Made by a program: the position numbers and the translations under genes. Below are positions 34,696 to 43,985 of a stretch of 64,000 bases of DNA, piece after piece (positions within the stretch are counted from its first letter, which is position 1; each line of letters starts with the position of its first letter). Below the pieces are notes generated by a model that was not told where the DNA came from, made no database searches, and was given only the letters and a program-made list of their open reading frames with translations. The stretch comes from Halonotius roseus (GTDB lineage Archaea; Halobacteriota; Halobacteria; Halobacteriales; Haloferacaceae). Location of the stretch: contig NZ_SESI01000001.1 in the NCBI RefSeq assembly GCF_006861655.1, forward strand, positions 1,004,328 to 1,068,327, written 5' to 3'.

Positions 34696-36231
34696 ATGGC
34701 GACCGCCACCGACGACGACGCGACCCACGGCGGCGACGAGGGCCGCTACGACGGCGAGATCCCGGTCGACGGCGACGACATCGTGATCGTCGGCAGCGGC
34801 TTCGGGGGGTTGTCGACGGCCTGCTATCTCGCCGACGCCGGCGCGAACGTGACCGTCGTCGAGAAAAACGAACAGCTCGGCGGCCGCGCCAGCCAGCTTC
34901 AGGCGGAGGGGTTCACGTTCGACATGGGGCCGTCGTGGTATCTGATGCCCGACGTTTTCGAGCGATTTTTCGGCCATTTCGGCAAGAAGCCGAGTGACTA
35001 CTACGAGCTCACCCAGCTCGATCCCCACTACCGGATCTTCTTCAAGGACGGCGATCAGGTCGATATGGTGCCCGACCTCGAAACGAACAAGGAGATCTTC
35101 GAGGGGTACGAGCCCGGCGCGGGCGACGCCTTAGATCGGTATCTCGACAAGTCAGAATACACCTACAACGTCGGGATGGAACACTTCGTCTACGAGGATC
35201 GACCCCGACTGCGGGATTACATCGATACTGACGTGTTCCGCTACTCGTGGGGACTGTCGCTGCTCGGGAAGATGCAGGGCCACGTCTCGGATTACTTCGA
35301 GCACCCCAAGCTCCAGCAGATCATGCAGTACACCCTCGTCTTTCTCGGTGGCGCGCCGAACAACACGCCCGCGCTCTACAACCTCATGAGCCACGTCGAT
35401 TTCAACATGGGCGTTTACTACCCCGACGGCGGGCTGCGCTCGCTCGTCGATGCGATGGTCGACCTCGGCGAGGAACTCGGCGTCGAGTACGTCACCGACC
35501 AGCCGGTCACCGAGATCGCCGGCCGACAGGGCGGCTTTGCGGTGCGAACCGAACACGGCGAGGAATACCTCGCCGACTACGTCGTCTCCAACGCCGACTA
35601 CGCCCACACCGAACAGGAACTCCTGCCGCCCGAAAAGCGGCAGTACAGCGAGGACTACTGGGAGAGTCGCACCTACGCGCCCTCCGCCTATCTGCTCTAT
35701 CTCGGTGTCGAAGGCGACGTTGAACCACTCGAACACCACACGCTCGTCCTCCCGACCGATTGGGACGACCACTTCGCAACGATCTTCGACGATCCACAGT
35801 GGCCCGACGATCCCGCCTACTATCTCTGTGTTCCCTCGAAAACTGACGACAGCGTCGCCCCGGAGGGCCACAGCAACCTCTTCGCGCTTGTCCCGATCGC
35901 TGCGGACCTCGAAGATACACCAGAACTCCGCGAGGAGTTCCGCGAACTCGTCCTCGACGACATCGCCGAAAACACCGACGTCGAGCTCAGAGATCGCATC
36001 GTCTTCGAGAAATCATTCTGTGTCAACGACTTCGCAGATCGCTACAACTCGATGCACGGCACCGCCCTCGGAATGGCCCATACCTTGCGTCAGACCGCCC
36101 TCCTCCGGCCGAACCGCAAATCGACGGAAGTCGACGGGCTGTATTTCACCGGCTCCTACACGACACCGGGCATCGGCGTGCCGATGTGTCTGATCAGCGG
36201 CCAACACACCGCCGAAACCGTTGGAGAGTGA
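34696..36231 (+). CDS. crtD: carotenoid 3,4-desaturase (phytoene desaturase family)
   Basis: 511 residues. FAD-binding DDIVIVGSGFGGLSTACYL (about residues 27-45), VVEKNEQLGGRASQ, and the C-terminal carotenoid-oxidase signature YFTGSYTTPGIGVPMC. In Haloarcula and Haloferax the desaturase that heads a crtD-lyeJ-cruF cluster desaturates C50 intermediates on the way to bacterioruberin; the same gene order here supports that role over plain phytoene desaturation. An acidic 26-residue N-terminal extension precedes the fold. Overlaps lyeJ by one base (TGATG). Confidence 0.92.
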   Translation: MATATDDDATHGGDEGRYDGEIPVDGDDIVIVGSGFGGLSTACYLADAGANVTVVEKNEQLGGRASQLQAEGFTFDMGPSWYLMPDVFERFFGHFGKKPSDYYELTQLDPHYRIFFKDGDQVDMVPDLETNKEIFEGYEPGAGDALDRYLDKSEYTYNVGMEHFVYEDRPRLRDYIDTDVFRYSWGLSLLGKMQGHVSDYFEHPKLQQIMQYTLVFLGGAPNNTPALYNLMSHVDFNMGVYYPDGGLRSLVDAMVDLGEELGVEYVTDQPVTEIAGRQGGFAVRTEHGEEYLADYVVSNADYAHTEQELLPPEKRQYSEDYWESRTYAPSAYLLYLGVEGDVEPLEHHTLVLPTDWDDHFATIFDDPQWPDDPAYYLCVPSKTDDSVAPEGHSNLFALVPIAADLEDTPELREEFRELVLDDIAENTDVELRDRIVFEKSFCVNDFADRYNSMHGTALGMAHTLRQTALLRPNRKSTEVDGLYFTGSYTTPGIGVPMCLISGQHTAETVGE

Positions 36232-37118
36232 TGGCCGCCGTGGGAACCGATCAGTCGACCAGCACGGCAACCGACGGCCTCCGCTACCTGTTTGTCCTCT
36301 CGCGGCCACGATTCTGGTTCTATCTCGCCGGCCCTGTCGTCGTCGGCGTCGCCGCAGCCGCCGAGACGGTTCCCGACCTCTTCTTGCCGGTCGGCTTCGC
36401 ACTGTTCGGCTATTTCCTGTTGCCGGCGAACGTCCTGCTGTACGGCGTCAACGACATCTTCGACGCCGAGATCGACACCGAGAACCCAAAAAAGACCGAG
36501 CGAGAGGCGCGCTGGCAGGGCGGCCCCGCGGTCGTCGCCAGCGTTGTCGCCAGCGGGCTGCTGGCGGTGCCGCTGTTCGCTATCGCACCCACACCGGCGT
36601 GGCCGTGGCTCGCCGGCTTCCTCCTACTCGCCGTCGAGTACAGCGCGCCCCCAGCCCGATTCAAAACGACGCCGCTGCTTGATTCGCTCTCTAATGGGCT
36701 CTACATCCTGCCCGGCGTCGCCGCCTACGCCGCCGTCGCCGGCGGTCAGCCACCCGCGTTGGCGGTCGCTGGCGCGTGGCTGTGGACGATGGGGATGCAC
36801 ACCTTTTCGGCGATCCCGGATATCGAACCCGACCGACGAGCCGGGATTCGGACGACAGCGACGTGGCTCGGCGAGCGGCGAACCTACGGCTACGTTGCAG
36901 CCTGCTGGCTGGCCGCTGCTGTCGCCTTCGGCGTCGTCGACCCGCGGCTCGGCGCGCTCATGGCTGTCTACCCGATCTTTGTTGCGTGGGTCGCCGGCTC
37001 GTCGGTCGCTGTCGACCGCGCCTACTGGTGGTTCCCCGCGCTCAACACCGCCGTTGGGACGCTGTTCACGCTTGGGTTGCTCTGGCGGATCGTCCCGCCG
37101 ACGGAGGTGCTGCCGTGA
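36231..37118 (+). CDS. lyeJ: lycopene elongase/hydratase (UbiA-type prenyltransferase)
   Basis: 295 residues. Polytopic UbiA fold with the Asp-rich prenyl-diphosphate site NDIFDAEIDTENPKK near residue 75 and the second site AIPDIEPDRRAGIRTTA near residue 200. In the bacterioruberin pathway it adds C5 units to lycopene. Start at ATG 36231 overlaps the crtD stop; an ATG 45 bases upstream is inside crtD and unlikely. The stop overlaps the cruF GTG start. Confidence 0.92.
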   Translation: MAAVGTDQSTSTATDGLRYLFVLSRPRFWFYLAGPVVVGVAAAAETVPDLFLPVGFALFGYFLLPANVLLYGVNDIFDAEIDTENPKKTEREARWQGGPAVVASVVASGLLAVPLFAIAPTPAWPWLAGFLLLAVEYSAPPARFKTTPLLDSLSNGLYILPGVAAYAAVAGGQPPALAVAGAWLWTMGMHTFSAIPDIEPDRRAGIRTTATWLGERRTYGYVAACWLAAAVAFGVVDPRLGALMAVYPIFVAWVAGSSVAVDRAYWWFPALNTAVGTLFTLGLLWRIVPPTEVLP

Positions 37119-38083
37119 GCAACGTGGCCGACTCGTCGGCAGCGGGATCGCCTCCCACTGATCGACCGCAGATCACCGAAGCCGACGGGCTTGCCGATGC
37201 GGTCGCTGGCGTCCCGAAAAACCGCCGCGAGGTCGAACCGTGGCTCGACGCACTCGTCAACGGGAACCGATTCACGATCGCCGTCTTCTTTCCGCTTGTC
37301 GGCGCGCTCATGCTCGTCGGCAGCGCGGAGGGGTGGGCGGTAATCCCCGAGCCGCTCCGGTTCAATCCCCCGTTCCTCGTCTTCGGGACGATCGTGATGG
37401 CCGCGCCGATGCTCGTCGGCGTCCTTCCGACGCTCGGCCGCCGTGCGCTTGGCGGACTCGGACTGTTGACGGCTTACACCTACCTGATCGAGTACGTTGG
37501 CGTCACCACGGGCTGGCCCTACGGCTTCTTCGAGTACGGTGTCAGCCTCGGGCCGATGATCGGGGGAATCCCCGCCGCCCTGCCCGTCTTTTTCATCCCG
37601 CTCGTGTTGAACGCCTATCTGCTGTGTCTGCTGTTGCTCGGCGACCGGGCGGCTTCGCGGCTGGCGCGGCTGGCGGTGGTGATCCCGGCGGTCGTGACGA
37701 TGGATCTCGTGCTCGATCCGGCCGCGGTCTCGCTGGGGTTCTGGGCCTACGACGCTGGCGGCGTCTTCTACGGCGTGCCGCTGTCGAACTTCGCGGGCTG
37801 GGTGTTGAGCGCGATCGTCGCCGTCGGCGTCCTGGATCTCTCCCTTGATCAGTCGGGGCTGTTCGATCGGCTCCACAGGTGCAAATTCATGCTCGACGAC
37901 ATGGTGAGCTTCGTCATCCTCTGGGGGGCGATCAACGCCTGGTTCGGCAACTGGCTGCCGGTCGCTGTCGCCGTCGCCTTCGGACTCGGTGTTCTGCGGG
38001 CCAAGCAGTTCGATGTGGGACTGCTCCGACCGTCGACGGGCGTCTATCTCCCGCGGGTCGTCGACACCGACCACGAACCCTAA
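37115..38083 (+). CDS. cruF: bisanhydrobacterioruberin hydratase
   Basis: 322 residues from GTG 37115, overlapping the lyeJ stop (GTGA). Polytopic membrane protein of the CruF/DUF422 family (TYLIEYVGVTTGWPYGFFEY; DPAAVSLGFWAYDAGGVFYG). It hydrates the C50 end groups to give bacterioruberin. The first about 45 residues are hydrophilic. Completes the crtD-lyeJ-cruF operon. Confidence 0.92.
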   Translation: MSNVADSSAAGSPPTDRPQITEADGLADAVAGVPKNRREVEPWLDALVNGNRFTIAVFFPLVGALMLVGSAEGWAVIPEPLRFNPPFLVFGTIVMAAPMLVGVLPTLGRRALGGLGLLTAYTYLIEYVGVTTGWPYGFFEYGVSLGPMIGGIPAALPVFFIPLVLNAYLLCLLLLGDRAASRLARLAVVIPAVVTMDLVLDPAAVSLGFWAYDAGGVFYGVPLSNFAGWVLSAIVAVGVLDLSLDQSGLFDRLHRCKFMLDDMVSFVILWGAINAWFGNWLPVAVAVAFGLGVLRAKQFDVGLLRPSTGVYLPRVVDTDHEP

Positions 38084-38108
38084 CTACCTCGCCGCGTTAG
38101 GCTCCGAT

Positions 38109-38237
38109 ATGGCCGACAGCGAGACGCCGCCCGGCCGGCCCTGTCCGCTCTGTGGCGAATCGATGCAACACCGCCACTGTAAGTACATCTGTCCGACCCA
38201 CGGCGTCGTCTACGACTGTGCGGATACGTTCTACTGA
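38109..38237 (+). CDS. small CPxCG-type zinc finger protein
   Basis: 42 residues: CPLCGESMQHRHCKYICPTH with paired Cys ligands and a final DCADTFY. Haloarchaea encode many such tiny zinc-finger proteins, of which a few have been tied to growth or stress phenotypes. It lies 25 bases after cruF and before crtB, so it is probably expressed with the carotenoid genes. Function unknown. Confidence 0.8.
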   Translation: MADSETPPGRPCPLCGESMQHRHCKYICPTHGVVYDCADTFY

Positions 38238-38431
38238 ACGGGTGCTGCCGACAGCGCGACCGCCATCGCCGGTGAGTCGAACCCGACCGCGATAACAGGC
38301 TGACGAACGCCGAGAAACGGGGGAGGTTCACGAACTGTTATGTCGCTTGCGACCCTACTAACCATATATGCCGCGCCGCCGGAACCGGCCGACGAGACCG
38401 ACGACTGCCCCCCAACTGCTCCCCAATTGAC

Positions 38432-39385
38432 ATGGTAGACGACGACCAAATCGCCCGAAGCAAATCCATCCAACAACAGACTGGCAAGACCTTCCATCTG
38501 GCCACCCGGCTGCTCCCCGAGCGCGTCCGCGAGGCGACCTACGTCCTCTACGCCTTCTTCCGCGTGGCCGACGAGGTCGTCGACGACGCCGACGGCGTCG
38601 CCCCCGCCGAGCAGCGCGCCGAACTCGAAGAGATTCGCGCGGCCGCCCTCGGCAAGCGCGAAACCGACGACCCCGTGTTGGCCGCCTTCTCCGAGCTCCG
38701 CGAGCAGTACGATCTCAACGACGACGACATCGAGGTGTTCATCGACGCGATGGTGTCGGATATCGACACCGACGAGTACGCCACCTACGACGAGCTCGAA
38801 GCCTACATGGACGGCTCGGCGTCGGCGGTCGGCCGGATGATGACCGACGTGATGGCCCCCAAAAATCCCGAGCAAGCCCTCCCACATGCGACCGCCCTCG
38901 GCGAGGCGTTCCAGCTCACCAATTTCCTGCGGGATGTCCGGGAGGATATCGTCGAGCGCGACCGGATCTACCTCCCCCAAGCAACGCTCGAACAACACGG
39001 CGTCACCAACGCCCAGCTCCGAGACTTCGAGCTGGACGACGATGTTCGGGCGGTCATGCAGACCGAGCTCCAGCGCGCCGAGGAGCTCTACGAGGAGGGT
39101 GTCGCCGGCATCAAATACCTTCCCGAGGACTGCCAACTCGCCGTGTTGCTGGCGGCCGTGCTGTACGCCGACCACCATCGGCTGATCCGCGAGCGTGACT
39201 ACGACGTGTTGTCGGCGACGCCACAGCTGGGCACCGCCCGCAAGCTGTACCTCCTTGCGAAAACGCGCTGGCGGTGGATCTGGAACAAGGATCCCGAAGC
39301 CGTCTTCTGGGCGGTCACGAGCGACGGGGGTGGCGGCGTGTTCACCCGCGGCGCGAAGCTTGTCGACCGCCTGCCGGTCCGGTAG
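38432..39385 (+). CDS. crtB: phytoene synthase
   Basis: 317 residues. Condenses two geranylgeranyl diphosphates to phytoene, the entry to carotenoids. The two Asp-rich motifs are present (RVADEVVDDAD near residue 44 and NFLRDVREDIVERDRIYLP near residue 165). A TATA-like CATATAT at 38363-38369 lies about 63 bp upstream of ATG 38432, so its transcript would carry a leader of roughly 35-40 nt. Followed by a large MITE-like insertion. Confidence 0.94.
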   Translation: MVDDDQIARSKSIQQQTGKTFHLATRLLPERVREATYVLYAFFRVADEVVDDADGVAPAEQRAELEEIRAAALGKRETDDPVLAAFSELREQYDLNDDDIEVFIDAMVSDIDTDEYATYDELEAYMDGSASAVGRMMTDVMAPKNPEQALPHATALGEAFQLTNFLRDVREDIVERDRIYLPQATLEQHGVTNAQLRDFELDDDVRAVMQTELQRAEELYEEGVAGIKYLPEDCQLAVLLAAVLYADHHRLIRERDYDVLSATPQLGTARKLYLLAKTRWRWIWNKDPEAVFWAVTSDGGGGVFTRGAKLVDRLPVR

Positions 39386-39407
39386 CGATACAGCCTCCCC
39401 GTTCTTG

Positions 39408-39898
39408 GGTGCTGTTCAGAGTAGTGCGATTAGATGGAGAATACCTCGAAAGCCCCGACACGCTGGCGTCGGGGGGCTCGCTGCGCGCTTCGGGCCTACG
39501 GCCCTACAGTGCTTGCGTCGCCCGCCGTCCGCCAGCGCGTCGCCCCTTTCAGTCCCGCCCGACTGCGGCTGCTTGGCCTGTGATGCGGGTGAGACTGAAA
39601 GGGGCCGGCGTCTCGGCGAACTCGGACGTTCACGAGAGCGGAGATCTCGTGAGCCAACCAGAAATCAGAGATTTCTGGTGACGACACAAGCACCGCGGTG
39701 AGCGAAGCGAACGAGGAGCGCAGCGAGTCCCGGGAGTTCTGCGAGCAGGGCGGGATCTACGATCCCGCTGGAAGCCGGCCGTAGGCCGGCGACGAAGCGA
39801 GCAGAACCTCGAAAGACGAGCGCAGCGAGTCTTTCGGTGGTCGAGACGCCGGGGGCTTTCGAGGAAGTCCCAAGTTCCACCTTCCCTGAACATGATCC
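39408..39898 (+). mobile_element. composite structured MITE-like element with two opposed units
   Basis: Left end GGTGCTGTTCAGAGTAGTG and right end CTGAACATGATCC resemble the ends of the other copies; no clear target duplication. Unit 1 (about 39447-39556, reverse) has stem CGACGCGCTGGCG/CGCCAGCGTGTCG with one G-T pair. Unit 2 (about 39593-39864, forward) is enlarged by extra hairpins: CCAGAAATC/GATTTCTGG, CACGAG/CTCGTG, GGGATC/GATCCC, GCCGGCC/GGCCGGC, GTTCTGC/GCAGAAC and GAAAGAC/GTCTTTC, all inside the closing stem CCGGCGTCTCG/CGAGACGCCGG. No credible protein. Confidence 0.8.
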
Positions 39899-39944
39899 AT
39901 TCACGAGTCGAACCGTTGAACAAGCTTTCCGAGCGAGACAGCGT

Positions 39945-40592
39945 ATGGACGAGCGACTGCTCGATCCGACGCCCGACGGGATCGCCACCGCGGCCGACTG
40001 CGTGCTCGACGGTGGCGTGATCGTCGCACCCAGCGATACCAACCTCGCGCTCACGCTCGATCCGTGGGACGACGCGGCCATCGAGCGCGCCTTCCGGATC
40101 AAAAACCGCGATCCGAACGATCCATTGACGCTGTTCATCCGCGATCCCGCCGACTGGCGAGAGTGGGCAAATGCCGACCAGCCCGATGTTGTCGATGACC
40201 TCGTCGACGCCTTCTGGCCCGGGCCGCTCAACATCGTCCTGCCGAAAACCGACGCCGTTCCCGACCGCGTCGTTGCCGGCGGCGAGACGGTCGCGCTGGG
40301 CTGTCTCAGCAATCCGACGTGGCGTGATCTCTCGGCAGCGGTCGACCAACCGCTGTGTATGACCTCGGCGAATCTCACGGGGCAAGCTGACGGCCAACTC
40401 GTCGATCTCGATCTCGCTATCGAGCAGGTCGGCGACCGCGTCGACTACGTACTCGAAGGCGAGGCCAAAGGAACGACCCAATCGAGCACCATCGTCGATC
40501 TCACCGGCTCAGAGCCGACGATCCTGCGACACGGCGATATTACGGCCGCCGATCTCGACGCCGCTGTCGGTGACCTCACGTTCGACTCGTGA
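39945..40592 (+). CDS. L-threonylcarbamoyladenylate synthase family (Sua5/YciO/YrdC)
   Basis: 215 residues from ATG 39945; an in-frame ATG at 39837 lies inside the mobile element and is rejected. YrdC-domain features: GGVIVAPSDTNLALTLDP, AFRIKNRDPNDPLTLFI, WPGPLNIVLPK, CMTSANLTGQ. The usual KxR/SxN nucleotide-binding pattern is recognisable (RIKNRD, TSAN). Members make the precursor of t6A in ANN-decoding tRNAs; YciO-type paralogues may do otherwise. Confidence 0.87.
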   Translation: MDERLLDPTPDGIATAADCVLDGGVIVAPSDTNLALTLDPWDDAAIERAFRIKNRDPNDPLTLFIRDPADWREWANADQPDVVDDLVDAFWPGPLNIVLPKTDAVPDRVVAGGETVALGCLSNPTWRDLSAAVDQPLCMTSANLTGQADGQLVDLDLAIEQVGDRVDYVLEGEAKGTTQSSTIVDLTGSEPTILRHGDITAADLDAAVGDLTFDS

Positions 40593-40672
40593 GCCGCATT
40601 GGATTCGATGCGAGCGGCGTCGCTTCCGGATGAAGCCGGCAAAAACAGCTGAAACCGAATTGCGTCGCTACG

Positions 40673-43600
40673 TCAGCACTCCGACCAGCCGCAGGACTCG
40701 CAGGTCTTGCAGCCTTCCGAGAAGTACAGCGACATGCTGCCACACTCGGGGCATTCCGGCGACTCGCCGGCCGCGAGTAGCTCGTCGGTCGCGTCGTCAG
40801 TGGCCGCCTCGTCAGCCGGGGGCTCGGTCATCGAATCCGTCGTCGCCCCGGTGCTTGCGGTCGACTCAGCGGAGACGGCCGCGCCGCCATCGGTTTCGGG
40901 TGCGGTCGGTTGTCGCTCCGTTTCCTCCTCGTCGCTCTCGTTGAGCTCAGAGAGGTTCTGCTGTTTCGGGTACGGCTCCTCGATGTCGCCGTCGAGGTAG
41001 CGACGGAGCGCGGTGCCGATGGCGTCCGGGATGGAGTTGATCTGCTCGCCTTTGTCCCAGGCGACCTTCGGGGATCGAATCCCGTTCAGTTCGTTGGCGA
41101 TCTCCTCGGGATCGACGCCCGAACGCAGCGCGGTCGAGATCGTCTTGGCGAGGGCTTCGGTGAAGGAGGCGGTAAAGCCGCCGGAGTTGCCGATGTTGGC
41201 GAACAGCTCGAACGGTCGGCCTTGTTCGTCTTCGTTGATGTTGACGTAGACCTTGCCGTAGCCGGTGTCGACGCGCTGGGTGACGCCGTAGAGCACGTCC
41301 GGCCGCGGGCGTTTCTTGCCGAGCCCCTCGGTCGTCTCGGGTTGGGTGAACAGCTCGTCGAGTTCCGCGCCGAGTTGGGCGCGAACCTCCTCGTTGTCGA
41401 GGAAGTCCTCGATGCCGCCGAAGACCTCCTCGATCTGCGTGGTGATCTGCTCGGCGGCCTCGCCGTCGTCGGCGAACTCGGTGTTCTTCGCGCGCGTCGT
41501 GAGCACCTGCTTCGAGCGGGTGCCGTCGCGGTAGACGGTGACGCCCTTGCCGCCGTTCTCGTAGATGTAGCGGTAGACCTCGTCCATGTCCTCGGCACTC
41601 GCCGAGTTCGGGAAGTTACAGGTCTTCGAGATGGCGGAGTCGACGCCGGTCTGACAGGCACACTGGACGCCGGCATGTTCCTTCCCGGAGAGGTCGGAGG
41701 TGACGACGAACAGCTCGCCGATGGCCTTCGGCACGGTTTCGAGGCCTTCGACGCCGTCGAACTCGTTTTCGGCCATCTGCTCTTGGGCTTCCTGTTTGAC
41801 GGCCTCGACGTCGATGTCGTTTTCCTCCAGGACGCGGAGGAAGTAGTCGTCGAACTCGACCAGCATCTCATCGCCCTGCACGTCGTCGGAGACGTTCTTG
41901 TAGTAGGCGACGTTGTAGATCGGCTCACAGCCGCCGGTCGTGTTGCCGATCATCGAGGTCGTGCCGGTCGGCGCGATGGTCGTCGTGTTGTGGTTGCGGA
42001 TCTCGAAGCCGTCGGCGAACTCGTCGGCGTCGAGGCCGGTGTGGTGTTCGAACCACTCGCGGTACTCGGTCGGGTCGGCGTACTTCGAATCTTCGTAATC
42101 CGAGAAGGGGCCGCGCTCTTCGGCGAGTTCGTGGGAGGCCCATTTGGATTCGTGGTTGATGTGAGTCATCAACTGCTCGGCGATGGCGTTAGCTTCATCG
42201 GAGCCGTAGCGAACACCGATCTGGATGTAGAGTTGGGCCAGCCCCATGATGCCGAGGCCGATTTTTCTCATTTCTCGGACTTTCTCTTCGATCTCGTCGA
42301 CCGGGAAATCCGACATCGTGACGACGTTTTCGAGGAAGCGGGTGCCGGATTCGATCCGGCGGTTGAACGCATCCATGTCGATGGCTTCCTGAATGAATGC
42401 CTCGGCAGCCGCCTCAAGCGTGTCGTAGGCGTCGCCGTTGTTGTCGTACCAGACCCGCCAGTCGGGGGCGTCCTTGTCGGCCAGCGTCGAGAGATTGATG
42501 TGGCCGAGGTTGCAGGCCTCGTACTCCTCAAGCGGCTGCTCGCCGCAGGGGTTGGTTGCGAGGATTTCGTGGTCGGGGTGTTCCTCGACGTCGAATGAGT
42601 GCTGTTTGTTGACACGTTCGAGATAGATGACGCCCGGTTCGCCGTTCTCGTAGGCACCGTTGACGATGTGCTCCCAGAGTTCCTCGGCGGGGACGGAGAG
42701 CTCCTCGCCGACCTCGACGTACTCGCCGAGGCCGTGGAGGTCGTACAGCTCCTTCGTTTCGGGGGTGGCAATGTGGGGTTCCTCGGTGCGGGGGTTGGTG
42801 AAGGTGAACTCCTCGCCGTTGAAGAGTGCCTCCATGAAGTCGTCGGTGACGCCGACGGAGATGTTGAAATTCGAGAGATGGCCCTCGACGGCGTTGCGGA
42901 GGTGTTCGGGGACGCGGCCCTCCTCGTCGATCAGCTCGCGGGCCTCTTCGAGGGCGTCGGCGAAGGAATTATGCGTGAAGTCGTCGGGGTCGTTGAGTCG
43001 CAGTGAGTGCGCCAGCGAGACATCCTTGTTCTTGGCGTGGATGAACTGGATCACGTCAGGGTGGGAGACACGCATGACGCCCATCTGCGCGCCGCGGCGC
43101 GCGCCACCTTGGGCGATGGTCTCACACATCTGATCGTAGGTGCGCATGAAGGTGATCGGCCCGGAGGCGATGCCGCCGGTCGAGCCGACCGAGTCGCCGT
43201 ACGGGCGGAGCTTCCAGAACGCGTATCCCATCCCACCACCGCTTTGGAAGACCTCGGCGGCCTCCTTTGCGGTCTGGTGAATATCCGTGATATCGTCGCC
43301 GGGCGAGTCGACGAAACAGGCCGACAGCTGCTGGAGCTCGTCGCCGGCGTTCATCAGCGTCGGCGAGTTCGGCATGAACGAGAGCTGGGTCATCAGCTCC
43401 TCGAACTCGGCGGCGACATCCTCGACGTGGCTTTGGATCTCGTCAGGAAGTTCCGGGACGATGGTTTCGTAGGAGAACTTGTTGACGTTGTACACCGACA
43501 GCGTCGTTTCGGCATCGTCGTCAGCGGTCGTTCCCTTCCCGAAGACCTCCGCGGCGAGTTCGTCGCGCCGTGGGTGGTCAGGTTTGATCTGGTCGGGGGT

Positions 43601-43846
43601 GACCGTGATCTCGGTGTCCTGTTTGTCGGCCTCGAAGACGGCCTCGGCGAGGGCGACGTTTTGGGCGACGCGTTCGAACAGCTCCTCCTGGCTTTCGTCG
43701 ACGTTGCCGTCGGCATCCTTGCGGAGATACCGGGCGGGGAGGATGTTGTTGTAGGCGTTGCTCGTCAGCCGGTCTTCGAGCGTGTCGCCGGTGGTTCGTT
43801 TGATCGGCAGTTCGAGTTCGTCGGCGGAGAGCTCCGCGCGGCTCAT
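40673..43846 (-). CDS. nrdJ: adenosylcobalamin-dependent ribonucleoside-diphosphate reductase
   Basis: 1057-residue class II ribonucleotide reductase making deoxynucleotides with coenzyme B12. Catalytic NPCGEQPLEEYEACNLGHIN, substrate-loop QQLSACFVDSPGDD, GGGMGYAFWKLRPYGD and PTGTTSMIGNTTGGCEPIYN are visible. The C-terminus has an acidic Ala/Thr/Glu linker and a zinc-ribbon CPECGSMSLYFSEGCKTCES-type tail whose cysteines probably reduce the active site. No intein at the usual sites. A 20-codon ORF ends on its start codon. Confidence 0.95.
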   Translation of the reverse strand: MSRAELSADELELPIKRTTGDTLEDRLTSNAYNNILPARYLRKDADGNVDESQEELFERVAQNVALAEAVFEADKQDTEITVTPDQIKPDHPRRDELAAEVFGKGTTADDDAETTLSVYNVNKFSYETIVPELPDEIQSHVEDVAAEFEELMTQLSFMPNSPTLMNAGDELQQLSACFVDSPGDDITDIHQTAKEAAEVFQSGGGMGYAFWKLRPYGDSVGSTGGIASGPITFMRTYDQMCETIAQGGARRGAQMGVMRVSHPDVIQFIHAKNKDVSLAHSLRLNDPDDFTHNSFADALEEARELIDEEGRVPEHLRNAVEGHLSNFNISVGVTDDFMEALFNGEEFTFTNPRTEEPHIATPETKELYDLHGLGEYVEVGEELSVPAEELWEHIVNGAYENGEPGVIYLERVNKQHSFDVEEHPDHEILATNPCGEQPLEEYEACNLGHINLSTLADKDAPDWRVWYDNNGDAYDTLEAAAEAFIQEAIDMDAFNRRIESGTRFLENVVTMSDFPVDEIEEKVREMRKIGLGIMGLAQLYIQIGVRYGSDEANAIAEQLMTHINHESKWASHELAEERGPFSDYEDSKYADPTEYREWFEHHTGLDADEFADGFEIRNHNTTTIAPTGTTSMIGNTTGGCEPIYNVAYYKNVSDDVQGDEMLVEFDDYFLRVLEENDIDVEAVKQEAQEQMAENEFDGVEGLETVPKAIGELFVVTSDLSGKEHAGVQCACQTGVDSAISKTCNFPNSASAEDMDEVYRYIYENGGKGVTVYRDGTRSKQVLTTRAKNTEFADDGEAAEQITTQIEEVFGGIEDFLDNEEVRAQLGAELDELFTQPETTEGLGKKRPRPDVLYGVTQRVDTGYGKVYVNINEDEQGRPFELFANIGNSGGFTASFTEALAKTISTALRSGVDPEEIANELNGIRSPKVAWDKGEQINSIPDAIGTALRRYLDGDIEEPYPKQQNLSELNESDEEETERQPTAPETDGGAAVSAESTASTGATTDSMTEPPADEAATDDATDELLAAGESPECPECGSMSLYFSEGCKTCESCGWSEC

Positions 43847-43905
43847 TCGTCGGCCCCCTGCGGTGCGTCGGCGTGTCGGATGGTGGTTTTGATCTGGTGG
43901 CGCAT
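43843..43905 (-). CDS. putative 20-residue leader ORF overlapping nrdJ start
   Basis: Begins MRHQIKTTIRHADAPQ and ends Gly-Ala-Asp-Glu, with its TGA overlapping the nrdJ ATG (ATGA). Basic first half, acidic end. It could couple nrdJ translation to a leader peptide or be a conserved microprotein; existence rests only on position and openness. Confidence 0.35.
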   Translation of the reverse strand: MRHQIKTTIRHADAPQGADE

Positions 43906-43967
43906 CTGTGTACTCCGTAGCTAAGACGGGACTGTGGTACCGATGGAACCCTCATAACAGCTACGGT

Positions 43968-43985
43968 TGCGGTAGGACAACCGCA
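43968..43985. promoter_or_regulatory. inverted repeat upstream of nrdJ
   Basis: TGCGGT-AGGACA-ACCGCA, perfect 6-bp arms, about 60-80 bp before the leader ORF. The gene-free stretch 43906-44230 otherwise shows no riboswitch-like B12 box or ORF. Possible operator for nrdJ. Confidence 0.3.

Noticed and set aside
38368..38430. 20-codon mini-ORF ending just before crtB
   Set aside because: Its ATG lies within the likely TATA box, so it would not be on the transcript.
39410..39700. short ORFs across the 39.4-39.9 kb element as an accessory protein gene
   Set aside because: They are open only because of GC-rich hairpins, lack conserved protein features and run through inverted repeats.
40910..42598. 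562-residue plus-strand ORF
   Set aside because: Antisense of nrdJ, which shows all class II reductase motifs on the minus strand.
40673..43846. possible intein in NrdJ because of its length (1057 residues)
   Set aside because: Conserved motifs run without a Hint-type CxxxxT...HN block; the length is normal for haloarchaeal NrdJ with its zinc-ribbon tail.
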